From Candidatus Levyibacteriota bacterium (lineage in GTDB: Bacteria > Patescibacteria > Microgenomatia > Levybacterales > UBA12049): DNA of 64,000 nt. Position 1 is the first letter of the stretch. The number at the start of each line of letters is the position of its first letter. Location of the stretch: the NCBI GenBank assembly GCA_027334565.1, contig DAHWUP010000002.1, positions 106,060 through 170,059 of the forward strand, given 5' to 3'. This document shows, in pieces, positions 57,776-64,000 of this stretch. A model generated the notes under the pieces. That model searched no databases. It was given only the letters and a program-made list of their open reading frames with translations, and was not told where the DNA came from. A program made the position numbers and the translations under genes.

Positions 57776-58903
57776 ATGAAAATTCTTCTGGACGGACACA
57801 TGCTTGGACAAAATCAGTCAGGCATTGAAAGATATTGGAAAAATTTGGCGGAAAATTTGCAAAAGAAGAATAATGTTGAATTGATTCTATATTCAAACCA
57901 AAAGAAAAAATATCTCTCGAATTTTAAACAACTCTCATTTTTTACTCCGGCAATTCGTAACGGTCTTTACCGAGTCTTATTCGGCTTTAGTAGCGCGGAA
58001 AATATATTTGAACCTGACCTGATACATGTCAGCAACTTTACACCGTTCATAAAGAAATCTCCGGTCGTAACAACCGTGCACGATCTTGGTTTTAAAAACT
58101 CTCCGCAAAATTTTTCCTTATTAAGCAAGATAATTTTTAATTTATTTTTCAAACGATCGCTTGATAACTCCGACGCAATCATCTGCGTTTCAGACAGGAT
58201 CAGACAAGAATTAATTAAATCCTATCCTAAGATGATAAATAAAACTACGGTCATATACGAAGCACCGGATCCTGTATTCAACTTCATCGCAAACAAGAAA
58301 AATGTTATAGACTTTCTGGAAAAAAATTTTGAATTAAAAGATAAATATTTTTTGGTAGTAGGGGACATTCGGCCCAGAAAAAATCCGATTCCGGTTATCA
58401 AGGCGTTTTTATCGCTAGAAAAGAAATATCCCGATATAAAACTTGTCCTCGTGGGGAAAAATTTAATGAAAAATAGTCTTAAGAATAAATATCCTAACCT
58501 CATTAGGTCAAAAAAAATTATTTTTACCGGATATGTAAGCGACGCGGAACTCAACTATTTATATAACGGTGCATTAGCTTTGATTTTTAACTCAGTATAT
58601 GAAGGGTTTGGTTTACCTATACTTGAAGCAATGGCCTGCAAGACCCCTGTTATTTGTAGCAATATCCCTGTCTTCAGGGAAATAGCATCTGATGCCGTTT
58701 TATTCGTTAAGAAGAAGAGCGATATTTACAAATTAATGGAAAAAGTTTTGACCTCTTCCGACTTAAGACAGAAGTACGAAGACCTAGGTTTAGAAAGAAG
58801 TAAGTCTTTTTCTTGGGCTGAATCCTCGGAAAGAACAATTCAAATTTATAAAAAAGTTTTATTCGTAAGACCTAAGCCTGTAATCCCTCTTATTGACTAC
58901 TGA
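57776..58903 (+). CDS. Glycosyltransferase family 4
   Basis: The 375-aa GT-B enzyme starts MKILLDGHMLGQNQSGIERY (acceptor side, with Gly-Ile-Glu), has LIHVSNFTPFIKKSPVVTTV, HDLGFKN, then a C-terminal Rossmann half with FLVVGDIRPRKNPIPVIKAF and the donor-binding NSVYEGFGLPILEAMACKTP (Glu-x7-Glu). It adds a nucleotide-sugar unit to a growing glycan. The 6 codons upstream from TTG 57758 are promoter. Divergent from the epimerase gene. Confidence 0.95.
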   Translation: MKILLDGHMLGQNQSGIERYWKNLAENLQKKNNVELILYSNQKKKYLSNFKQLSFFTPAIRNGLYRVLFGFSSAENIFEPDLIHVSNFTPFIKKSPVVTTVHDLGFKNSPQNFSLLSKIIFNLFFKRSLDNSDAIICVSDRIRQELIKSYPKMINKTTVIYEAPDPVFNFIANKKNVIDFLEKNFELKDKYFLVVGDIRPRKNPIPVIKAFLSLEKKYPDIKLVLVGKNLMKNSLKNKYPNLIRSKKIIFTGYVSDAELNYLYNGALALIFNSVYEGFGLPILEAMACKTPVICSNIPVFREIASDAVLFVKKKSDIYKLMEKVLTSSDLRQKYEDLGLERSKSFSWAESSERTIQIYKKVLFVRPKPVIPLIDY

Positions 58904-58944
58904 ATTAAAATATGTTATAAATCGTTTTGTCCTAGAGTAAGAAT

Positions 58945-60243
58945 ATGCTTGAGCTTGAACGCGTAAAAAAAAACCAAGTTGACGAGGAAGATTCACTGCC
59001 TAAAAAACGTTCCAGAAGAACGAGAGGGGCCGGGGGAACTGCGGTAACAACACTGCTGGCATTGACAACAGCAGGTTGCGGATCGAGTATTGCCCCGACG
59101 CCATCGGAAGCATATACTCCTGCACCTATCGAAACCGCGGGCCAAAGTGCATTTCCCTCTGTTAACACCGAACCAGCCGCCACATCTTCCTCAAGCGAAG
59201 GGGCGGTAATTTTTTCCTCCCCCACTCCCGATGCCCTACCCACTCCAAATTTTCTGGAAGTAGAACCATCAAATAAACAGTTAATTCCAAGGTTAAAGGA
59301 TGTTGCAGGTAAAGCCGGAATGTACATAGGAGAGGAGATGACCGGTTATGGACAATCTAATCCTGATTGGTTAAACATTTTCGAGAGCCAATTTAATTTT
59401 GCCACGATTGATTGGGGCTTGGGTTGGGGTGATTCTGAACCAAGCCAAGGTAACTTTGACTTTAGTATTGCCGATAGACAAGTCCGTCTTGCCCAAGAAT
59501 ATGGAATGAAAATTAGAGGGCAAGCTTTAGTCTTCCCAAGTAATTTACCGCAATGGCTTTCAAACAGAAATTTCAGTAAAAGCCAATTAACCAAAATACT
59601 TGAAAATCATATAACAACTGTGATGAAACATTTTAAGGGAGAAATAAAAGAATGGGTGGTAGTTAATGAACCATATATATATCCGTATAGACAAAATGAT
59701 ATCTTTTATAAAACGATAGGGCCGAATTATATCGACCTTGCCTTTAAAACAGCAAGACAGGCGGATCCATCAGCAACCTTAATTTACAACGATAGCGCAA
59801 ACGAATCTTCAAATTCTAATAATCCCAATGGGCTCACTACGGCATTAACGAGAGAAACTGTTCAGAGATTGAAGAAAGAAGGTTTAGTAGATATGGTCGG
59901 TGTACAAATGCATCTCGATGCAAGTAATCCACCTTCAAAACAAGACGTAATAAACACTATCAAAAGCTATGGATTACCAGTTGCTATTACCGAATTTGAT
60001 ATTGATTTACAAAATGTAGCAGGTACGGAAAAACAAAGATATGCCTTACAGGCACAGATAGCCACAAACATGGTGGGGGCTTGCAGACAATCCGGTGTCT
60101 GTAAGGAATTTACCCTCTGGGGAATTGACGACGCCTATTCGATGTACGCAATGAACAGGGGTGAAAAAAACTCCGCTGCAACTCCGTTTGACGCCAATCT
60201 TCAGCCCAAACCTGAATATTTTGCAATCAGAAAAGCTTTATAA
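58945..60243 (+). CDS. GH10-like glycoside hydrolase, probable lipoprotein
   Basis: The 432-aa protein has a basic n-region with a twin Arg (KKRSRRTRG), a short hydrophobic stretch and a weak lipobox (LTTAGC, Cys45), a Thr/Pro/Ser linker to about residue 110, and a GH10-type TIM barrel: IDWGLGWGDSEPSQGNFDFS, EWVVVNEPYIYP (Glu242 acid/base), VGVQMHLDASNP and VAITEFDIDLQ (Glu350 nucleophile). The usual RGHTLVWHxQ block reads RGQALVFPSN, so two conserved sugar-binding residues differ. It may cut a beta-1,4 polysaccharide, either self-made or from the environment. Followed 42 bp downstream by an SGNH gene. Confidence 0.88.
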   Translation: MLELERVKKNQVDEEDSLPKKRSRRTRGAGGTAVTTLLALTTAGCGSSIAPTPSEAYTPAPIETAGQSAFPSVNTEPAATSSSSEGAVIFSSPTPDALPTPNFLEVEPSNKQLIPRLKDVAGKAGMYIGEEMTGYGQSNPDWLNIFESQFNFATIDWGLGWGDSEPSQGNFDFSIADRQVRLAQEYGMKIRGQALVFPSNLPQWLSNRNFSKSQLTKILENHITTVMKHFKGEIKEWVVVNEPYIYPYRQNDIFYKTIGPNYIDLAFKTARQADPSATLIYNDSANESSNSNNPNGLTTALTRETVQRLKKEGLVDMVGVQMHLDASNPPSKQDVINTIKSYGLPVAITEFDIDLQNVAGTEKQRYALQAQIATNMVGACRQSGVCKEFTLWGIDDAYSMYAMNRGEKNSAATPFDANLQPKPEYFAIRKAL

Positions 60244-60273
60244 TACCTACTTCAATAACTTCTGGAAATAAGT

Positions 60274-60279
60274 TAAAAT
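60274..60279 (+). promoter_or_regulatory. -10 promoter of the SGNH gene (leaderless)
   Basis: TAAAAT (60274-60279) ends 6 nt before the ATG at 60286. Confidence 0.6.
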
Positions 60280-60285
60280 GACCGC

Positions 60286-61287
60286 ATGCATTCAAAAATA
60301 TTGGCAATTACTATTATTCTCCAATTAATAATAATAGCAATACTCGGTCTCAGAATTTACAACCAGCAACACAGTGATCATATATCTGTCAACGTAATCC
60401 CCGAAAGTAGTTTGCTTTTCCCCAAAAATGGTGAATTTAAATATTATTATGAACCAAAGCCAAATTCCACTCAGTATTTGGATCCCCAGTGGATTAAAGA
60501 CCTGGGATATCCTGCAGGCACCGTAGTTAGATATAAAATAAACTCAGACGGACTAAACCAGATACCAAACTACACTGTGCAAAAACCCAAAGGAATCTAC
60601 AGAATAATTACCTTGGGCGACTCCTTTACCTATGGCCAAAACGTCAATACCGAAAATAACTACCCTTCCCAACTTGAAAAGAAATTAAACGAAGACCTTA
60701 AATGTAAAAATATCAGTTCATTCCAGGTTCTAAATTTAGGAATGGAGGGATTTGATATATCCTACCCCATTGAAAGATATAAATTAAAGGGAGAAAAATA
60801 TAACCCTGACCTTATACTTTGGCTTATGTTGTCAGCAGATTTAACAAGAGTTGATGAAATGTTGATTCCCAAAAGTAAAAAATATGATCAGCAACTTCAG
60901 GATTCCGGAGAAGCAAGTAAAGCGGCCCAACAAGGAATTTTTTACCAAGGGTGGGAACACGCCCAAGAAGACATAATTACGCAGCTTGGAGGATTAAATA
61001 ATATTTTCCAGTTACAAAAAAAATACTTCTCGCAATTAAATAACTATTATAATGGCCCTCTGTTGATTTTTAATTTCCCGACTCAGCCGGATTTCGAGTC
61101 GGTTTTAAATGACTTAAAGAACTCCAGAAAAAACACATATCTATACCTAAACCTTACCGATATTTATAGCAATCATCAATATTATCTTAAAGACGGACAT
61201 CCTTCCGCACAAGGTTACACAGCGATAGTAAACGATTTATATAACTATCTAACCGAAAACAATATCATCCCCTGCCAGAAGCCCTAG
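60286..61287 (+). CDS. SGNH/GDSL hydrolase with N-terminal anchor
   Basis: The 333-aa protein has an N-terminal helix (ILAITIILQLIIIAILGL) and then an SGNH hydrolase: RIITLGDSFTYGQNV (Ser113), LNLGMEGFD (Gly-Asn-type block), and KDGHPSAQGYTAI (Asp303, His305). Family members de-esterify carbohydrates or lipids outside the membrane. Its place after the GH10-like gene suggests the pair could process an acetylated polysaccharide. Its 3' end overlaps the convergent carbamoyltransferase gene by 23 bp. Confidence 0.9.
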   Translation: MHSKILAITIILQLIIIAILGLRIYNQQHSDHISVNVIPESSLLFPKNGEFKYYYEPKPNSTQYLDPQWIKDLGYPAGTVVRYKINSDGLNQIPNYTVQKPKGIYRIITLGDSFTYGQNVNTENNYPSQLEKKLNEDLKCKNISSFQVLNLGMEGFDISYPIERYKLKGEKYNPDLILWLMLSADLTRVDEMLIPKSKKYDQQLQDSGEASKAAQQGIFYQGWEHAQEDIITQLGGLNNIFQLQKKYFSQLNNYYNGPLLIFNFPTQPDFESVLNDLKNSRKNTYLYLNLTDIYSNHQYYLKDGHPSAQGYTAIVNDLYNYLTENNIIPCQKP

Positions 61288-62968
61288 AAACCAAAAAGTC
61301 ACCAATTATCAGGAAATCCATTTTTGTTTTTAGGAAATCTTCTATGGCTTGAGCCGGAGTCTCGACGATCGGTTCTCCTTTTAAATTGAAACTGGTATTT
61401 AAAATGCACGGGATTCCTGTTAAACGGAAATATTCCTTAATTAGCTTATAATACCTTCCGTTATCCCTTTTGTTTACCGTTTGAATCCTACATGTATCAT
61501 CTTCATGCACTATCGCAGCCAGTTCTTTTCTTTTGTCCTTTTTGACAATAAAGCAAAAGATCATAAACGGAGAATAAAAATCTTTTTCCGGTACCTCGAA
61601 GTATTCATATACCTTTTCCTGCAAGATTGAGCCTGCGAAAGGCCTGAACTGCTCCCTCACCTTTATTCTGTTTACACGCTCCTTCATTACTCTCGGGTTA
61701 GGAGCGGAAAGTATCGACCTTGCTCCCAAGGCTCTTGGACCAAATTCCATTTTACCTTCAAACCAGCCGATGACCTTGCCTTGCGACAACAGCGTGGCGG
61801 ATTTTGAAATCAATTCTTGTTCATTATTGAATTTTTTGTACGCTAAATTAATCTCTTTTAAACCAGCCTCTATGATAGAATTATCGTATGAGGAGCCGAA
61901 ATAAAGATCGTTTATTTCGGTATGTCCTTTTTTTCCAAGTAAAAAGCGGTAAGCAAAAAGAGCCGACCCCAGAGCTCCTCCGCTGTCCCCTGCCGCTCCT
62001 AACACGTAAATTTTCTTAAAAGGCGTGTTATCGTAAATCTTGCCGTTAGCCAACGCGTTCAACGCTACCCCGCCGCTTATGCAAAGATTATCGCTTTTAG
62101 TTTTTTGAAACAAATGATTAAGCATTTTAAAATAAATAATCTCGGTAACTGTTTGAAGACTGGCCGCAATATCCTTGTGTTTTTGGGTCATGATTTCATT
62201 CGGAAGTCTTTGCTTACCGAAGCTTTCTTCAAACTTATCACTCCACATCTTAAAGCTGTCCCTGAAGCCGAAATAGTCTTGATCTAGCTTAAAACTACCG
62301 TCATTTTTTACCTCTATCAACTGATAAATTTTTTCTACATACTTAGGTTTACCGTAAGCCGCAAGCCCCATTACCTTATATTCATCCTCGTTAACCTTAA
62401 AACCCAAAAACGCGGTGAAAGTAGAATATAAAAGTCCGAGCGAATCGGGAAAATCAATCGAAGAAAGAAGTTGTATCTTATTCCCCTCTCCCTTCCATAG
62501 AGCGGTTGTCTGGTACTCGCCTACCCCGTCCACGGTCAGGATTGCCGCATTTTTAAAACCCGAGGCAAAATAAGAAGCCGAAGCATGCGATAAATGGTGC
62601 GGAATAAAAAATATTTTTCCTCTATATTTATACTTATCCTTGATAGTCTTTTCTATCTTGATCTTATAATCCAGCGATTCCGGCATTCCTTTTAAAAACG
62701 CTTTCAGAGAAAGCGGGTAAGTTTCGACAAAGGTCTGCATCAAACGCTCAAACTTAAGAAGCGGTTTTTCGTAATACGAAATGTAATCAATCTTACCAAT
62801 GCCAATTCCTGCATTTTTAAGACAAAAATCTATCGCCTTAAAGGGGAAATTGTTATCATGTTTGATCCTAGTGAACCGTTCTTCTTCCGCCCCACAAACC
62901 ACTTTACCGTCCTTTACCAAAACTGCGGCACTATCGTGATAATATGCGGAAATTCCCAAAATATACAT
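61265..62968 (-). CDS. Carbamoyltransferase (NodU/SxtI-like)
   Basis: The 567-aa protein begins MYILGISAYYHDSAAVLVKD, with EEERFTRIKHDNNFPFKAI, IPHHLSHASASYFASGFKNA (His pair of the YrdC/Kae1-like active site) and a C-terminal domain with GWFEGKMEFGPRALGARSIL and TGIPCILNTSFNLKGEPIVE. It puts a carbamoyl group from carbamoyl phosphate on a hydroxyl of a sugar or small molecule. It follows the two small membrane protein genes of the SxtJ/DUF5989-like type. ATG 62968 with nearby AAGGA. Confidence 0.94.
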   Translation of the reverse strand: MYILGISAYYHDSAAVLVKDGKVVCGAEEERFTRIKHDNNFPFKAIDFCLKNAGIGIGKIDYISYYEKPLLKFERLMQTFVETYPLSLKAFLKGMPESLDYKIKIEKTIKDKYKYRGKIFFIPHHLSHASASYFASGFKNAAILTVDGVGEYQTTALWKGEGNKIQLLSSIDFPDSLGLLYSTFTAFLGFKVNEDEYKVMGLAAYGKPKYVEKIYQLIEVKNDGSFKLDQDYFGFRDSFKMWSDKFEESFGKQRLPNEIMTQKHKDIAASLQTVTEIIYFKMLNHLFQKTKSDNLCISGGVALNALANGKIYDNTPFKKIYVLGAAGDSGGALGSALFAYRFLLGKKGHTEINDLYFGSSYDNSIIEAGLKEINLAYKKFNNEQELISKSATLLSQGKVIGWFEGKMEFGPRALGARSILSAPNPRVMKERVNRIKVREQFRPFAGSILQEKVYEYFEVPEKDFYSPFMIFCFIVKKDKRKELAAIVHEDDTCRIQTVNKRDNGRYYKLIKEYFRLTGIPCILNTSFNLKGEPIVETPAQAIEDFLKTKMDFLIIGDFLVSRASGRG

Positions 62969-63089
62969 CAATCCTTCTTCGCAAAAACACAGTTAACCTT
63001 AATTTCAAAGTCGGTTAATATTTTTTCGCTTCGGCAGGTTTTCAATGGTAAATTAGAACTAACTATAAAACTCATAATGATGAACCCTC

Positions 63090-63290
63090 TCAATAAGGTG
63101 ACTCAAAATATTTTTTATCCCACAAAACCTTACCGGCCGGTTTCCAATACGAGGCATGTGACCGAGACCGACGGGACAGTAATCTAAAAAATAAGAACGC
63201 TACTCCAATTACCGGGAAATAGAAAATAAAAAGGAGACATAAAACGAAATAGTTGTTTAAAGTTTTTGAAATCCTTTGTAATAATTTCAT
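63090..63290 (-). CDS. Small SxtJ-like membrane protein
   Basis: The 66-aa protein has one or two hydrophobic helices (YFVLCLLFIFYFPVIGVAFL) and a basic cytoplasmic end (RLLSRRSRSHASYWKPAGKV). The Tyr-Trp close to the C-terminus resembles the tail of SxtJ proteins that occur beside carbamoyltransferases. SxtJ is usually longer (about 130 aa), so this is either a shortened form or a relative. Its ATG overlaps the DUF5989-like stop (ATGA). The gap to the carbamoyltransferase gene is 121 bp. Confidence 0.65.
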   Translation of the reverse strand: MKLLQRISKTLNNYFVLCLLFIFYFPVIGVAFLFFRLLSRRSRSHASYWKPAGKVLWDKKYFESPY

Positions 63291-63439
63291 ATTATCGGGT
63301 AAAGAAAAACGGGAACGGGAGATATTGCCGCGCTGATAATCAAAAGAGCGATAATGATTAACAGTAAGAACACCGGAATAAGCCAGATTTTTTTCGATTT
63401 TGTACTTAAAATAAGTATCTGTTTGACTGACTCGAACAT
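63287..63439 (-). CDS. DUF5989-like membrane microprotein, 50 aa
   Basis: The product starts MFESVKQILILSTKSKKIWL, has a long hydrophobic helix (IPVFLLLIIIALLIISAAIS) and ends PVPVFLYPII. This matches small DUF5989-type proteins, which commonly precede SxtJ and a carbamoyltransferase. The stop and the next ATG overlap (ATGA), so the three genes form a cassette. TGT-TAAGAT lies about 14 nt upstream of the ATG. Confidence 0.75.
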   Translation of the reverse strand: MFESVKQILILSTKSKKIWLIPVFLLLIIIALLIISAAISPVPVFLYPII

Positions 63440-63488
63440 ACCAACTTAAGTTAATCTTAACATAAAAAATTTAAGAATAAAATAAGGC

Positions 63489-63516
63489 TTGACATGTTAC
63501 ATTTTATTAATATAAA
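63489..63516 (+). promoter_or_regulatory. Promoter of the right-edge gene
   Basis: TTGACA (63489-63494), 16-bp spacer, TATAAA (63511-63516); a leader of about 40 nt precedes the ATG at 63563, with no clear Shine-Dalgarno site. Confidence 0.5.
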
Positions 63517-63562
63517 CTGTATAAATTAGGAAAAGATTTTTAAGAGACGTCAGTAATTTGAT

Positions 63563-64000
63563 ATGTCCAAAGTCAATAAAGTATTTCTTGCTCTAACAAT
63601 TGCACTTCTAATTACCACCGTTTTAGAACTAGGGTTTATCTTTATCTATAAACAACCACAGCCAAATCAAGCTCTCCCAACGTCTGTTGTAGTGACACCG
63701 ACTCCTATACATACCATGCCGATGGCGGTAAGTTCAAATATGATACAGCAGCTTCAAGCTTGGCCAACATTCCGAAACGCTAATCTTACATTAATCGAAA
63801 CGATCACCGGTACAATTAATTCTTTCAGTAAACAAACGCAAGCCCCGAATCCAGGCTCTTATTTAATAGTTTTAAACGGAACACATGGTGTCGATACTAC
63901 TCAATTCGTAATACCCCCAAACATATTGCCAACGTTGAAAGTCTTCTATCTAGATACTAAAACGGGCGATAAAAAGACAGCGGACCTAAGTAGCCTAAAA
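63563..64000 (+). CDS. Hypothetical membrane-anchored protein, 3' partial
   Basis: The frame from the ATG at 63563 stays open to the right edge (146 codons). It has an N-terminal anchor (VFLALTIALLITTVLELGFI), a Pro/Thr linker (QALPTSVVVTPTPIHTMPMA), then a beta-rich segment (TLIETITGTINSFSKQTQ, then VIPPNILPTLKVFYLD). No family is recognised. Linker style matches other surface proteins in the window. The C-terminus is missing. Confidence 0.6.
   Translation, partial: MSKVNKVFLALTIALLITTVLELGFIFIYKQPQPNQALPTSVVVTPTPIHTMPMAVSSNMIQQLQAWPTFRNANLTLIETITGTINSFSKQTQAPNPGSYLIVLNGTHGVDTTQFVIPPNILPTLKVFYLDTKTGDKKTADLSSLK

Noticed and set aside
1..64000. TGA recoded to Gly as in some CPR groups
   Set aside because: TGA ends many genes at positions expected from family length (recR, zwf, rseP, GT2), and no frames continue sensibly through it.
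1..64000. tRNA, rRNA, insertion sequences or prophage
   Set aside because: No cloverleaf-like sequence, transposase, integrase or terminal inverted repeats were recognised by reading; a tRNAscan or ISfinder run would settle it.

Overview
The window reads as a piece of a small, gene-dense bacterial chromosome of the Patescibacteria (CPR) type, most likely a Microgenomates-like lineage. This is inferred from gene content, not from a marker phylogeny. Supporting signs are a 149-aa EF-Ts lacking the C-terminal half, a ProRS without the editing insertion, an S2 with a Lys/Glu-rich tail, an ECF sigma/DUF5667-like pair, many short Thr-Pro-rich surface proteins, and many overlapping or abutting genes. 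TGA acts as a normal stop, so the Gly-recoding CPR groups are excluded. No tRNA, rRNA, IS element or CRISPR array was seen.

Layout. 1-7 kb: small accessory genes (VOC proteins, nucleotidyltransferase, Ig-like surface protein, acyltransferase, DUF1801-like protein, a 57-aa membrane microprotein), then a 445-bp gap with hairpins and a terminator. 7.4-16 kb: stand-alone riboflavin kinase, ECF sigma/anti-sigma pair with a likely ECF target promoter, AcpA-like phosphoesterase, HD hydrolase, cation efflux protein and two luciferase-like (F420/FMN) oxidoreductases. 16.2-19.5 kb: a compact flavin electron-transfer operon (two FMN-binding proteins, ApbE, and an NqrB/RnfD-ferredoxin reductase fusion). 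19.6-26 kb: RecB-like nuclease, MazG-like protein, glycerate 2-kinase, split transketolase and class II aldolase. 27-36 kb: housekeeping genes (cysS, recR, prs, ybaB, dnaX, ybeY, rpsU, proS). 36-43 kb: gnd-zwf-pgl-rseP and frr-tsf-rpsB. 43-63 kb: a surface-polysaccharide region holding glycosyltransferases, O-antigen ligase, an initiating sugar transferase, a DegT aminotransferase, a carbamoyltransferase cassette and a GH10-like lipoprotein. Inside it sits an HprK-like kinase/PqqD/S26-nucleotidyltransferase set beside a bacteriocin-type ABC exporter.

How it fits together. Carbon flow looks centred on the pentose phosphate pathway (pgl, zwf, gnd, transketolase halves, prs) with aldolase and glycerate kinase as glycolytic links. 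NAD(P)H from this route could feed the membrane flavin system. The 46-63 kb region probably builds and decorates a cell-surface glycan, and the PqqD/HprK-like/NTase set may modify a peptide or surface molecule exported with it.

Expression logic is unusually legible. More than 20 first-in-operon genes have a -10 box (often extended, TGN-TATAAT) ending 6-9 nt before the start codon, so their mRNAs should be leaderless. Operon-internal genes use ATGA/TAATG overlaps or strong Shine-Dalgarno sites. I used this rule to correct several start codons.
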